64,000 nucleotides of DNA from JBOGNO01 sp050747245 (GTDB lineage Bacteria > Acidobacteriota > Terriglobia > Acidiferrales > UBA7541), in the NCBI GenBank assembly GCA_050747245.1, contig JBOGNO010000016.1, positions 35,167 to 99,166 on the forward strand. Direction: 5' to 3'. This document shows, one piece after another, positions 25,381-34,343 of the stretch. Every line of letters starts with the position of its first letter. Position 1 is the stretch's first letter. The translations under genes were made by a program, and so were the position numbers. The notes below the pieces were generated by a model. That model searched no databases. It saw only the letters and a list, made by a program, of their open reading frames with translations, and was not told the origin of the DNA.

Positions 25381-25845
25381 AGCTCCGGCTTCGCCGCGCG
25401 CATTCTGCTCATTTCTCCCACCCCGGGCGCCGATCCGCCCCCGCTCGGCCGTCCTGCTGTGCGCCAAGCCTACGATACCCGCCGCGTCTCAGGCAATCTC
25501 CAACCGCGCCTCCCATTCCCGATCTGAAACCCGCCTCGCCGCCTTTGTCTTTGCCTTTTCTTTCGGGTGCTCCATGCGCCGTTCTTGCGCGTGGGGATTC
25601 TGACTCTCCTTGGGTGCCCCATTCTTTGCGCAGCGCGCCGTTCGCGCTCCGGATGACTCTGCGGAGCAAAGGGTGGGGCTTTTGCCTTTTCCTGTGGGTG
25701 CCGTCCCGATGCTCTTCTTCAGGGCGGATTTTGATTTCTCTTGAGGTTGGAGAACTTGACTCTTCTTCTTGCCCCGGCCCGCACTTTCATTGCTTCGAGC
25801 GAACAATCTCAGCTACCATCCCCCGCGCGTCCCCGAGAATTTGCC
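25381..25845. other. Gene-free stretch with palindromic repeat copies
   Basis: Open frames here lack family similarity. The right half is dominated by the GGGTGCCCCA palindrome (25612-25684) with degenerate relatives at about 25565-25595 (GGGTGCTCCATG) and 25697-25710 (GGGTGCCGTCCC), suggesting accumulated insertions. Confidence 0.55.
25612..25684 (+). repeat. GGGTGCCCCA palindrome, copy B (long form)
   Basis: Outer arms GGGTGCCCCATTCTTTGC and GCAAAGGGTGGGGC pair; the interior carries a partial GTCATCCCGAGCG-type motif (CGCTCCGGATGACT). The right arm is followed by TTTT on the plus strand. It shares its ends with copies A and C. Confidence 0.75.
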
Positions 25846-26700
25846 ATGACCACCCCAGATCCTGCGCCCACCCTTTGGGCCAAGCTGCCCGTTACGTTGC
25901 GAGCCGTCATTTCCGGCCTGCTGATGTTCATCATCGCCGCGAACGTCTGGCCCGTCTTCCTCGTGACCCTCGGAGTCCCGCTCGCCACTGCCGTCGAAGC
26001 CATTTTCCTCGGGCTCTATCTTTGGTGGGCTGCTGGCGGAGGCCGTCCGCGCGGCACGCAATTCGCGCGCCTGACCGCCTTCCGCCGCCGTGCGCTCTCC
26101 CCGGTGCAATGGTTCTGGACCCTCGTCGCCGCGCTCTTCTTCGCCTCGACGGTTCATGCCTCGATTGTCGTGCTCTTTCGCCTGGTGCCATTTCCTACGG
26201 AAACTTTTCGCCGCGGCTATGATATTTCTCCCATCCACTCCGTCGCATTGCGCTGGATCGCCGTGGTGGTCTCCGCCGCTTCGGCCGCCATCTGCGAGGA
26301 GACCGGCTTTCGCGGTTACATGCAGCGTCCCATCGAGCAGCGCCACGGAGCCCCGCTCGCCATCTTCGTTTCCTCGCTTTTCTTTATGCTCGTGCATCTC
26401 ACCAAAGCCTGGGCCACGCCGGGGATGGTTCCCATCGTTTTTGGCGCGGGAGTGCTCCTCGGCCTTCTCGCCTGGTCTTCGCAATCACTGATACCGGGCA
26501 TGATTGGCCACTTCGTGATGGATGTCGGGCTCTTCGCCTACTGGTGGACCGGCCTTGCAGGAACCTTCACCGCCCGCCCCATTTCCGAAACCGGTGTGGA
26601 CCAAAGCTTCTTCATCGCCTGCGCCGCCCTTGCCGCCTCGCTTCTCATCGTCCTCCTCGCCATCTCCCGCCTCCGGCGAAAACCTTCCTCCTCATCCTGA
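25846..26700 (+). CDS. CPBP-family intramembrane metalloprotease
   Basis: A 284-residue membrane protein with about eight helices. The CPBP (Abi/Rce1-like) active-site motifs are EETGFRGYMQ (about residues 150-159), FFMLVHL (about 182-188) and the histidine in IGHFVMDVG near 225. Family members cleave near-membrane substrates, and several act in peptide modification or stress; the partner is unknown here. The start ATG at 25846 gives a normal short cytoplasmic tail. Confidence 0.9.
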   Translation: MTTPDPAPTLWAKLPVTLRAVISGLLMFIIAANVWPVFLVTLGVPLATAVEAIFLGLYLWWAAGGGRPRGTQFARLTAFRRRALSPVQWFWTLVAALFFASTVHASIVVLFRLVPFPTETFRRGYDISPIHSVALRWIAVVVSAASAAICEETGFRGYMQRPIEQRHGAPLAIFVSSLFFMLVHLTKAWATPGMVPIVFGAGVLLGLLAWSSQSLIPGMIGHFVMDVGLFAYWWTGLAGTFTARPISETGVDQSFFIACAALAASLLIVLLAISRLRRKPSSSS

Positions 26701-26845
26701 GCCCCTACATTTCGCCTACCGCCCCTGCCCCCATAGGCGCGACCCCTGCTAATACTTGGTCAATAAACCCTGATAGAATGACGGATCGCTAGGTCACTTC
26801 ACTGCCCGAAATAAAAGCAACAAACGCTGGAGCAGGAGGTACGGA

Positions 26846-27457
26846 ATGAGTGGAGCAAAGGAAATTCCAGCAATCGTCTTCTTGGCTTTCTTTCTAAATA
26901 TCGTCGGGCAGAGTCCTGTCCAATCCACGCCGACCCCAGTCGACCTGCAGCAAATCCCAACGGAGGAGGGCATATACGTCAAAAGTCCGTCAGGGTGGAC
27001 GCGAATGCAGGCCATAAGCTCCTCGGGCGGCGGCATGAAGCACGCGGCTAAAATGTTTGTTCCGGGCCTCACACCACAAGTCGTTTGGACCTTTCGCGGA
27101 GCCGAAGCGCCGGTACAGCTCTCCGACTCCCGCCCAACGTTTTGTATCAGGCAGCAACCGATGATGGATGACATCGCAGGGCATTCTGCGCGCGATGTCA
27201 TCATCGTTCGATTCGATAGGAAGAAAGACCATCGAGAGTTACAGACGACCTCCGGCGGCAACGCGGTGACCTTCAAGTCGGGCTTTAGTAAAGAGAAAAC
27301 TCCGGACATTTCTGTCTCGACGCCCGAACCCGGTATCATCCTCGTCACGCCGATGGGCGATCTCCCGCCGGGCGAGTACCTGCTAACATTTGGTTCGAGC
27401 GGCTTCACCGGATTCGACTTTGGAACCGTACTAGCTAAAAATATTCACAAGCGTTAG
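26846..27457 (+). CDS. Hypothetical exported protein
   Basis: A 203-residue protein, no family recognised. A hydrophobic N-terminus (IPAIVFLAFFLNIVG, residues 7-21) followed by QSPVQST looks like a signal peptide. The body is rich in beta-type segments ending in GEYLLTFGSSGFTGFDFG. The ATG has a very good AGGAGG box 6 bases upstream, and an extended -10-like TGATAGAAT lies at about 26770. Base composition is lower in GC than neighbours. The next unknown gene follows after 12 bases, so the two may be an operon. Confidence 0.72.
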   Translation: MSGAKEIPAIVFLAFFLNIVGQSPVQSTPTPVDLQQIPTEEGIYVKSPSGWTRMQAISSSGGGMKHAAKMFVPGLTPQVVWTFRGAEAPVQLSDSRPTFCIRQQPMMDDIAGHSARDVIIVRFDRKKDHRELQTTSGGNAVTFKSGFSKEKTPDISVSTPEPGIILVTPMGDLPPGEYLLTFGSSGFTGFDFGTVLAKNIHKR

Positions 27458-27469
27458 GAGGCTGAATAA

Positions 27470-27916
27470 TTGGATCGCAAGGAATGGCAAGACAAATCGC
27501 CAAAAGTAATTAAAGCGTCCAACATCGTTCTTGAGAATCAGCATCTCGATGATCATTACACCCAAGAACTTCTAGACCTCGCCGAAGCTACGTCTACGGG
27601 CCACTTGGTGCTACTTCGATTGAACTCGAAAATGCCCGGACTTCCAGGCTTCACAGTTAGATGGGATCAAAAACAGGAGACGATAGATGTTGATCTAGAA
27701 GGTGACAGAACTGAACAGGAATGCTTTGAGCATGGACAAAATGGCTATCAAGGGCATCATCCGGAAATGGTGTGTAAGGACCCGAGAGCCTTCAAGATCG
27801 ACATTCGATTGCCCCATATCAGAGTGTACGAGGCCAATCTCAGGTGCAACCTTGCTCTGGCCGTCAATGTGAAGGCAAGCATGCAGAGCATGGACGCCAA
27901 ACTTTTAAATCCCTGA
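27470..27916 (+). CDS. Hypothetical protein
   Basis: A 148-residue cytosolic-looking protein with no family recognised. It starts at a TTG that is well supported by AGGAGG 9 bases upstream. The sequence is mixed alpha/beta with two cysteines (ECFEHG, MVCKDP) and a histidine-rich GYQGHHPEMV segment. It follows the exported protein with a 12-base gap and ends 14 bases before a terminator-like palindrome, which marks the end of a two-gene transcription unit. Lower GC than surrounding core genes suggests later acquisition. Confidence 0.68.
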   Translation: MDRKEWQDKSPKVIKASNIVLENQHLDDHYTQELLDLAEATSTGHLVLLRLNSKMPGLPGFTVRWDQKQETIDVDLEGDRTEQECFEHGQNGYQGHHPEMVCKDPRAFKIDIRLPHIRVYEANLRCNLALAVNVKASMQSMDAKLLNP

Positions 27917-27930
27917 AGCGTTACTGATCA

Positions 27931-27963
27931 GGTGCCCCATCCTCGCCGCGGCGAGGGTGGGGC
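27931..27963 (+). repeat. GGGTGCCCCA palindrome, copy C (terminator-like)
   Basis: GCCCCATCCTCGCC pairs with GGCGAGGGTGGGGC with one wobble, the loop is almost absent, and CCTTTATC follows. It probably terminates the two-gene unit upstream. Confidence 0.75.
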
Positions 27964-28020
27964 CTTTATCGGTTACAGATTTCCGATTTCATGCCTTCAT
28001 TCTTCGAGGACTCTAAAAAA

Positions 28021-28247
28021 CTATACTGAAGAGGACGTGGAAACCTTGAGGCCATCACCCTCATTCGAGCTGGGCTGAAAAATCGCTTCAATCGTCTGAC
28101 CGAAAACCCTTGCAATGCTGAACGCCAGCGGCAAGCTGGGGTCGTACTTTCCTGTCTCGATGGCGTTCACCGTCTGGCGCGACACCCTTAGCCGCGAGGC
28201 AAGCTCCGCCTGCGACCATTCGCGACCTCAAACGCACCCAAAAACAT
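28021..28247 (-). pseudogene. Frameshifted XRE-type HTH regulator remnant
   Basis: One reading frame (ending with TAG at 28023-28021) encodes EWSQAELASRLRVSRQTVN, then ETGKYDPSLPLAFSIARVF and QTIEAIF, which is the conserved body of a 65-75-residue XRE regulator of the YgzD/plasmid-stability type. The expected N-terminal piece (VRLRSR) is in a different frame, and the ATG at 28247, which has a perfect AGGAGGTGA box, is in a third frame; the body frame is closed by a TGA just upstream of EWSQ. Two indels or sequencing errors would restore it. Treated as broken. Confidence 0.7.
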
Positions 28248-28710
28248 GAGTTCACCTCCTGCCTAATTTTTTGATTTCCTGTATAATAGACACCGTGAAG
28301 CACAGCCACACGAAAATCGAATTTACTGGGGGCCAGCACTGGAGTCACCTGCCACGAAAAGGCTCCCACCTGCTCTGACGCAACGCGCCCCCGGCAGACC
28401 CTGCAAACCCGCGATTTTTACTCAAATTCTGCCCGCAACACTCATCAAAACAGAAATCCCGCAACTTATTGAAAACAAAGGGAGGCCCAAGTCTCTAATC
28501 GAGACAAAACGCCAAGTTAACTTTTCAACTTTTCGCGTTGAAAATGCCTTCCATCCGGCCCGTAAATCGCCCCTCAGAACGAGCCCTGCGCTTCGCCTGC
28601 GAAGCGCGATCCTCCGCCGCTGGCCGGGCGCGCGATTCTGTGGCACACTCCCATGCTTAGAGAATGCGAGCGCTTCCGCTCTTCGAGCTCCCGGCGCCGC
28701 GCAAGGACTG
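28248..28710. other. Gene-free stretch upstream of lepA
   Basis: Contains a TCTAATCGGGACA-type repeat at 28466-28510 and a TATAAT on the plus strand near 28280. No coding sequence is convincing here. Confidence 0.5.
28466..28510. repeat. TTGAAAACAAA / CTAATCGGGACA dispersed repeat, copy 1
   Basis: CAACTTATTGAAAACAAAGG, then GGAGG and CTCTAATCGAGACAAAAC. The copy at 62204-62251 keeps the TTGAAAACAAA and CTAATCGGGACAAA boxes and the G-rich middle. Both lie in long intergenic gaps 34 kb apart. Confidence 0.7.
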
Positions 28711-30519
28711 ATGGATCCCCAATTCATCCGGAATTTTTGCATCATCGCGCACATCGATCACGGCAAGTCCACGCTTGCCGATCGTTTGCTCGAACTCACC
28801 GGCGCGCTCAGCCAGCGCGAGATGACCGAGCAGGTCCTCGATTCCATGGACCTCGAGCGCGAGCGCGGCATCACCATCAAGGCCAAGAGCATTCGCCTTC
28901 ATTACCTTGCTCCGGGCGGCCAGGAGTATCGCCTCAACCTCATCGACACGCCCGGCCACGTGGATTTTTCGTACGAAGTTTCTCGCGCGCTCTCCGCATG
29001 CGAAGGCGCACTGCTCGTCGTGGATGCGAGCCAGGGCGTCGAAGCGCAAACCGTCGCCAACGCTTTCCTCGCTTCCTCTCACAATCTCACCATCCTTCCG
29101 GTCATCAACAAAATCGACTTGCCCGCCGCGCAGCCCGATTTGGTGAAGGAACAAATCGAAAATGTCCTCGCCATTCCCGCGCAAGATGCCTTGCTCATCA
29201 GCGCAAAGAGCGGCCTCGGCGTTCAGGAAGTTTTGAACGCCATCGTCGCGCGCATTCCGCCGCCCAAGGGCTCCGACGAAGCGCCGCTGCGCGCCCTGAT
29301 TTTCGATTCCTGGTTCGACATCTATCGCGGCGCGGTGGTGATGGTGCGCGTCATGGAAGGTCGCATGACGCGGCACATGAAAATCCGCCTCTGCGCCAAC
29401 GATCAAGTCTACGAAGTGGAAGACATGGGAATCCTCACGCCGAAACCCGTGGTCGTGGACGAGCTGGCCGCAGGAGACGTCGGTTTTCTCTTCGCCAATA
29501 TCAAGCGCGTCGCCGATGCCCGCGTCGGCGATACCATCGTCGAAGCCGATCGTCCCGCGCTTGCGCTTCCCGGCTTCGAAGCCATCAAGCCCATGGTTTT
29601 TGCCGGGCTTTTTCCCGTGAACGCCAGCGACTACGAACTTCTGCGCGACGCGCTCGGCAAATTGCAGCTCAACGACGCCGCATTTTTCTACGAGCCGGAA
29701 AATTCCACGGCCCTCGGCTTCGGGTTTCGCTGCGGATTTCTCGGCCTCCTGCACATGGAAATCGTGCAGGAGCGCCTGGAGCGCGAATTCAGCATCGACC
29801 TCATCACCACGGCGCCCAGCGTCCGCTACCGCATCACCACCACCATCGGCGACGTCATCGAAGTGGACAACCCCACGAAATTTCCGCACCCCACGAACAT
29901 CAGCAAAATCGAGGAGCCCATCCTGCTGGCCACCATCATCACTTCGGAAGAATCCCTCGGCGCAATTTTCAAGCTCTGCGAAGAAAAACGCGGCGTGCAG
30001 AAACATTTCGAATTCCTCTCTCCCACGCGCGTGATGCTCACCTACGAAATGCCGCTCAACGAAATCGTTCTGGATTTTTACGATCGCCTGAAAAGCGTTT
30101 CGCGCGGCTACGCTTCGCTCGACTATCGCCTGGAAGGCTATCGCGAAGCGGATCTGGTGAAGCTCGACGTGCTGGTGGGCGGCGAGCCCGTGGACGCGCT
30201 CACGCTCATCCTGCACAAGGAGAAATCCTACGAGCGCGGCCGCGAGCTGGTCACGCGCCTGCGAAAACTGATCCCTCGGCAGATGTTCGAAGTTCCCATT
30301 CAGGCCGCTATCGGCAGCCGCGTCATCGCCCGCGAAACCATCAGCGCCATGCGCAAAAACGTCCTCGCCAAATGCTACGGCGGAGATATCACGCGCAAAC
30401 GCAAACTCCTCGAACGCCAGAAAGAAGGAAAAAAGCGCATGAAGCGCGTCGGCCGCGTGGATATTCCCCAGGAAGCGTTTCTCGCGGTCCTCAAAGTCGC
30501 CAGCTCATCGGAGGAATAG
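28711..30519 (+). CDS. lepA: Elongation factor 4 (LepA)
   Basis: A 602-residue translational GTPase. G1 is AHIDHGKST (13-21), G3 is DTPGH, G4 is NKID; domains II-III follow, then the LepA-specific C-terminal domain with [20 protein letters not shown] near the end. It back-translocates or rescues stalled ribosomes. Length equals the family norm (about 600). No close ribosome site is evident; AAGGACTG precedes the ATG. Confidence 0.98.
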   Translation: MDPQFIRNFCIIAHIDHGKSTLADRLLELTGALSQREMTEQVLDSMDLERERGITIKAKSIRLHYLAPGGQEYRLNLIDTPGHVDFSYEVSRALSACEGALLVVDASQGVEAQTVANAFLASSHNLTILPVINKIDLPAAQPDLVKEQIENVLAIPAQDALLISAKSGLGVQEVLNAIVARIPPPKGSDEAPLRALIFDSWFDIYRGAVVMVRVMEGRMTRHMKIRLCANDQVYEVEDMGILTPKPVVVDELAAGDVGFLFANIKRVADARVGDTIVEADRPALALPGFEAIKPMVFAGLFPVNASDYELLRDALGKLQLNDAAFFYEPENSTALGFGFRCGFLGLLHMEIVQERLEREFSIDLITTAPSVRYRITTTIGDVIEVDNPTKFPHPTNISKIEEPILLATIITSEESLGAIFKLCEEKRGVQKHFEFLSPTRVMLTYEMPLNEIVLDFYDRLKSVSRGYASLDYRLEGYREADLVKLDVLVGGEPVDALTLILHKEKSYERGRELVTRLRKLIPRQMFEVPIQAAIGSRVIARETISAMRKNVLAKCYGGDITRKRKLLERQKEGKKRMKRVGRVDIPQEAFLAVLKVASSSEE

Positions 30520-30560
30520 AACGCTTGCCTCCAACCTTTGCAGGCGCGTAAGCTACGCAG

Positions 30561-30761
30561 GTGGACAAGAAAATGACGAAATCAAAATTCCGGACCAGCA
30601 AAAAGGACGGTGAAGTCAGGATCGTCCTCGGCGTGAAAGAATACGAAAAGCTGATGGACGATTTGGAAGAGCTCGACTCCATTCGCGCTTACGATGCTGC
30701 GAAGAAATCCGGCGACGCTGCAATTCCATTCGAACGGGCAACTGATGATCATCAATTTTGA
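30561..30761 (+). CDS. Small antitoxin-like protein
   Basis: A 66-residue protein starting at GTG. The segment EVRIVLGVKEYEKLMDDLEE followed by LDSIRAYDAAKKSGDAAIPFE matches the C-terminal half of Phd/YefM- or RelB-like antitoxins (a LxxxEYExLxxxLEdlxxlr pattern). A normal antitoxin would be followed by a RelE/ParE toxin, but the next gene (overlapping or adjacent) encodes an unrelated protein. It is therefore an orphan antitoxin-like protein; DNA binding is unproven. Confidence 0.65.
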   Translation: MDKKMTKSKFRTSKKDGEVRIVLGVKEYEKLMDDLEELDSIRAYDAAKKSGDAAIPFERATDDHQF

Positions 30762-30771
30762 TGAAAAGCAG

Positions 30772-31185
30772 ATGAAGATGAGCGACGCAACGCTAAACAG
30801 CGCCATTGAAATTCATGACTCAGTGCTAGCTTCGCTCGAGGTTGAAGGAAGGCAAGTGAAGATTGCTCTTCGCCCCGCTTATATTCACAAAAGCAGTGGA
30901 GTGCCGGGCGTCGATCCCGGGACAGGGTGGGTTCAGGATGTAATCTTGTCTATAGAAGCAGGATCCATCGATGGAGTGATTTCAGAATTTCCTCGCGACT
31001 TGTCGGATGGAACGTTGGAAATCAATGGGCGAATTGAAAGAAACGTAGTGCCGCTCCCCTTGAATCAAGGGGGGAACATCGTGCTAAAGCTCGAAACAAG
31101 CGGGGCTGAGAAAATCATGATAAGTGGCGCACAAATTTCGGCGCAATTGATCGGCAAGGCTGAGTATATTGAGGAGTTTGAATGA
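30772..31185 (+). CDS. Hypothetical protein, all-beta
   Basis: A 137-residue protein, family not recognised. It begins with SDATLNSAIEIHDSVLASLE and has segments AYIHKSSGVPGVDPGTGWVQ and AEYIEEFE, with beta-rich sequence throughout. In-frame starts at 30745, 30772 and 30778 are all possible; the first overlaps the antitoxin-like gene by 17 bases. Its end is 11 bases from the convergent xseA stop. Low GC compared with xseA. Confidence 0.65.
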   Translation: MKMSDATLNSAIEIHDSVLASLEVEGRQVKIALRPAYIHKSSGVPGVDPGTGWVQDVILSIEAGSIDGVISEFPRDLSDGTLEINGRIERNVVPLPLNQGGNIVLKLETSGAEKIMISGAQISAQLIGKAEYIEEFE

Positions 31186-31196
31186 AAGCATCCCGC

Positions 31197-32699
31197 TCAC
31201 GAGGGGATGGTGTTTTTGCGACGGACAGTGGCGTCGAGCTGGCCGCGGGCGAGGCGCACGGCGAATTCATCGCCGACCGCGACATCATCGGGCGAGCGAA
31301 GAACTTTTCCGTGCGCGTCGTAGGCAATCGCGTAGCCGCGTTCCAGAAGCTGAAACGGGCTGCGTTCTTCGAGTTGCAATGCGGCGGCTTCGAGCTGCCT
31401 GCGTTTCGCGACAAGCAGTCGGCGGATGCGCACGGCGGAATCCGCGGCATCGCCATCAATCCGCCGCCACAATGCTTCGACGCGCGCGCGCAAATCCACG
31501 GAGGCGAATCGCACTTGCGCCGTCGAAACCGTGCGCCGCTTGCGGCCCAGGGCGCGTTCCAGAGCGGCGCGCAGCGTTCCATCGTAACGCGCCAGGCGCA
31601 GCCGAACGGCTTCCGCGCGGCCGCGCAAATCGAAGGAAGCCACGCGCGCTTCCGCCGTCACCAGGCGATGCCGCGCAAGCTGCAATCTTTCGCGCAGCCC
31701 CTCGGCGAGACGTACGGAAATTTCATCCACGTCCTGACGCCGGCTGCGAATCAGAAGTTCGAGCTGGCGGAAACCGCGATGCCCTCGCAAATCCTGCACG
31801 CGGCGATGGCGCTGCAGCAGGAGGTAGCGCATTCGGTTCGCCAGATGCTTTTGAAATTCTGCAATCTGACGCTCAAATTCCTGGCGCGAGCGCACCACCA
31901 TCTCCGCCGCAGCCGAAGGCGTGGGCGCGCGCACGTCGGCCACAAAATCCGCGATGGTGAAGTCAATTTCATGGCCCACTCCCGTGATGATGGGAATCAC
32001 GGAAGCGGCAATCGCTCTCGCGACAATTTCTTCGTTGAAGGCCCACAAATCTTCGAGCGAGCCTCCGCCGCGCGCGACAATCAGCACGTCGGCGAGTTTC
32101 GCACGGGTAAAATGCTGGATGCCGCGAACGATTTCTTCCGCCGCGCCTTCGCCCTGCACCTTCACCGGATAGAGAAGGATGTGGAGATTCGGGAATCGCC
32201 GCCGCAGCACGCGAAGTATGTCGCGAATGGCCGCGCCTTTGGGCGACGTGACCACGCCGATGCGACCCGGCAGGAGAGGCAGCGGCTTTTTCCGCTCCGG
32301 CGCAAAAAGCCCTTCGGCCTCCAGGCGCTTTTTCAACTGGTCAAAGGCAAGCTGCAGCGCGCCCAGGCCGACCGGCTCAATGTGCGCAACGTAAATCTGA
32401 TACTCGCCGCGCGGCTCATAGACGCTGATCGAGCCGCGCACGGTGATTTGCAGCCCATCTTCGGGCTTGAATTTCAGCAGGCGCGCCTGATCGCGGAAAC
32501 AAACGCAGCGAATCTGCGACTTGGCGTCCTTCAGCGTGAAATAGAAATGCCCAGATTGCGCGGCGTGATAGTTCGAGACTTCGCCTTCGACCCAGATGTT
32601 TTCAAATTCGGTTTCGAGAAGATCGCGAATTTTTCCGGTGAGCTCGCTGACTTTCCAGATGCGGCGTTCGGGCGCGAGATTGAATGTAAACTGACTCAT
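31197..32699 (-). CDS. xseA: Exodeoxyribonuclease VII large subunit
   Basis: A 500-residue subunit. The N-terminal OB fold (IWVEGEVSNYHAAQSGHFYF, near 35-54) is followed by the catalytic domain with GVVTSPKGAAIRD and ARGGGSLEDLWAFN, APTPSAAAEM, and the long coiled-coil of R/L/E heptads (about 285-440). The small subunit gene xseB is not adjacent. It is the last gene of the sucC-sucD-ndk-DUF2905 series, 4 bases after the DUF2905 stop. Confidence 0.96.
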   Translation of the reverse strand: MSQFTFNLAPERRIWKVSELTGKIRDLLETEFENIWVEGEVSNYHAAQSGHFYFTLKDAKSQIRCVCFRDQARLLKFKPEDGLQITVRGSISVYEPRGEYQIYVAHIEPVGLGALQLAFDQLKKRLEAEGLFAPERKKPLPLLPGRIGVVTSPKGAAIRDILRVLRRRFPNLHILLYPVKVQGEGAAEEIVRGIQHFTRAKLADVLIVARGGGSLEDLWAFNEEIVARAIAASVIPIITGVGHEIDFTIADFVADVRAPTPSAAAEMVVRSRQEFERQIAEFQKHLANRMRYLLLQRHRRVQDLRGHRGFRQLELLIRSRRQDVDEISVRLAEGLRERLQLARHRLVTAEARVASFDLRGRAEAVRLRLARYDGTLRAALERALGRKRRTVSTAQVRFASVDLRARVEALWRRIDGDAADSAVRIRRLLVAKRRQLEAAALQLEERSPFQLLERGYAIAYDAHGKVLRSPDDVAVGDEFAVRLARGQLDATVRRKNTIPS

Positions 32700-32703
32700 C
32701 GGT

Positions 32704-32937
32704 TCACCGGCGGAAGAGCGAAATCAACCAAAAGAGGAAGGTCAGGCCGACGCTCAGCAGCAGGCAAGTCACGATAGGAAAATAGAACGTCGTGCTCCGT
32801 CCGTGATAGGCGATGTCGCCGGGAAGGCGGCCCAGACGAAATGGAAGTTTTCCGCCGAGCATCAGCAGCGCTCCCGCAGCGACCAGCAGGACGCCCAGAA
32901 TCAGCAGCAGCCTTCCGAATTCGCGCAGCCCATCCAT
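32704..32937 (-). CDS. DUF2905 small membrane protein
   Basis: A 77-residue protein with two membrane helices (LLLILGVLLVAAGALLML and FPIVTCLLLSVGLTFLFWLI) joined by GKLPFRLGRLPGDI, the DUF2905 signature. Function unknown. The gene sits tightly between ndk and xseA. Confidence 0.92.
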   Translation of the reverse strand: MDGLREFGRLLLILGVLLVAAGALLMLGGKLPFRLGRLPGDIAYHGRSTTFYFPIVTCLLLSVGLTFLFWLISLFRR

Positions 32938-33002
32938 TTCGAGTCCGTCATTCTAACCGAGTTGGGCCAGCGTTTCGAATTTTGCGGCGCGGCGCGCGAA
33001 AT

Positions 33003-33422
33003 TCAAACGAGTTCGGCTCCGGAAAAAAAGTAAGAGATTTCAAACGCGGCGGTATCGGGGGCATCGGAGCCATGCGTACAATTATTCTGAATGTTGCTGC
33101 CGAAGATTTTGCGGATAGTGCCGTGGGCGGCCTTCGCGGGATCGGTCGCGCCCATCGTTTCGCGCCACCTGGCGATGGCGCCTTCGCGTTCGAGCGCCAT
33201 GACGAAAATTTTTCCCGAGCTCATGAATTCGACGAGAGCCGGAAAGAATGGCTTGCCTTTGTGCACGGCGTAAAATCCTTCTGCCTCTGATTTGGCGAGG
33301 CGGAGCGATTTGATGGCGATGATTTTGAAACCTGCTTCGTGGATGAGTTTCAAAATGTCCCCGGCGAGGCCGCGGGCCGTCGCGTCGGGCTTGATGATTG
33401 CAAGTGTTCGTTCAAGAGCCAT
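33003..33422 (-). CDS. ndk: Nucleoside-diphosphate kinase
   Basis: A 139-residue NDK with ERTLAIIKPDATARG at the N-terminus and the phospho-histidine in NNCTHGSDAPDTA (commonly NxVHGSD). The cysteine and asparagine around the active histidine are unusual but the histidine, glycine, serine and aspartate are kept. It balances NTP pools and fits beside succinyl-CoA synthetase, which makes NTP by substrate-level phosphorylation. Confidence 0.95.
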   Translation of the reverse strand: MALERTLAIIKPDATARGLAGDILKLIHEAGFKIIAIKSLRLAKSEAEGFYAVHKGKPFFPALVEFMSSGKIFVMALEREGAIARWRETMGATDPAKAAHGTIRKIFGSNIQNNCTHGSDAPDTAAFEISYFFSGAELV

Positions 33423-33458
33423 GCGTGGCTATTCTCCTTTTTCGCGTGCGCTCGAACT

Positions 33459-34343
33459 TCATCGCGCCGCCGTCCGGCCAATTGCGGCGGCGAGAGTTTC
33501 GCCGATGGCGGCGGGGCTTTCGACGCAGCGAATTCCCGCGGCCTGCATGGCGGCGTATTTTTCTTTCGCGGTACCCTGACCCCCGCTGATTATCGCCCCG
33601 GCATGACCCATGCGCCGCCCCGGAGGCGCGGTCTGCCCGGCGATGAATCCCACGACGGGCTTGCGCACGCGCTCGTGAATAAATTGCGCGGCAACTTCTT
33701 CGGCGTTGCCTCCAATTTCGCCGATCATTACGATGGCGTGCGTTTCCGCGTCATCGTTGAAAAGTCGGATGGCGTCGAGAAAATTCGTGCCGATGATGGG
33801 ATCGCCGCCAATACCGATGCAAGTAGATTGTCCGATGCCGAGGCGCGTGAGCTGGTCCACGGCTTCGTAGGTGAGAGTGCCGCTACGGCTGACGACACCG
33901 ACGTGGCCGGGCAGATGAATCGAAGCAGGCATGATGCCCATCTTGCATTTTCCCGGAGAAATAATTCCCGGACAGTTAGGGCCGATCAGGCGCGAGCGGG
34001 AATTGCGCAGCGCGGCAGCGACGCGAACCATGTCGAGCGTGGGGATGCCCTCGGTGATGCACACGACGAGCGCGAGCGCGGCGTCGAGGGCTTCGAGAAT
34101 GGCGTCCGCGGCGAACGGAGGCGGGACAAGAACGAGAGAGGCATCGGCGGCAGTCTCGCGAGCGGCTTCCGCGACGGTGTTGAAGACAGACACGCCAAGA
34201 TGGGTGGCGCCGCCCTTTCCCGGCGTGACGCCGGCGACGACTTGGGTGCCGTATTCGATCATCTGCTGGGCGTGGAAACCGCCTTCACGGCCGGTGATGC
34301 CCTGGACAAGGACGCGCGTTTTTTCGCTGATGAGAATGCTCAT
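33459..34343 (-). CDS. sucD: Succinyl-CoA synthetase, alpha subunit
   Basis: A 294-residue alpha subunit of the TCA-cycle ligase. CoA-binding segments [20 protein letters not shown] and [12 protein letters not shown] are present; the phosphorylated histidine is in [17 protein letters not shown] (about residue 245). ATG at 34343 overlaps the sucC TGA (TGATG). ndk follows after 36 bases. Confidence 0.97.
   Translation of the reverse strand: MSILISEKTRVLVQGITGREGGFHAQQMIEYGTQVVAGVTPGKGGATHLGVSVFNTVAEAARETAADASLVLVPPPFAADAILEALDAALALVVCITEGIPTLDMVRVAAALRNSRSRLIGPNCPGIISPGKCKMGIMPASIHLPGHVGVVSRSGTLTYEAVDQLTRLGIGQSTCIGIGGDPIIGTNFLDAIRLFNDDAETHAIVMIGEIGGNAEEVAAQFIHERVRKPVVGFIAGQTAPPGRRMGHAGAIISGGQGTAKEKYAAMQAAGIRCVESPAAIGETLAAAIGRTAAR

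Noticed and set aside
28088..28369. 93-codon frame opposite lepA direction near 28.2 kb
   Set aside because: It is the wrong frame of the broken HTH regulator; the HTH residues are read in a different frame.
28657..30216. 519-codon open frame antisense to lepA
   Set aside because: It lies entirely opposite a highly conserved gene, shows no family motif, and is explained by the high GC and strong third-position bias of lepA.
31182..32777. 531-codon frame antisense to xseA
   Set aside because: Shadow of xseA, whose domains are complete; no domain in the antisense product.
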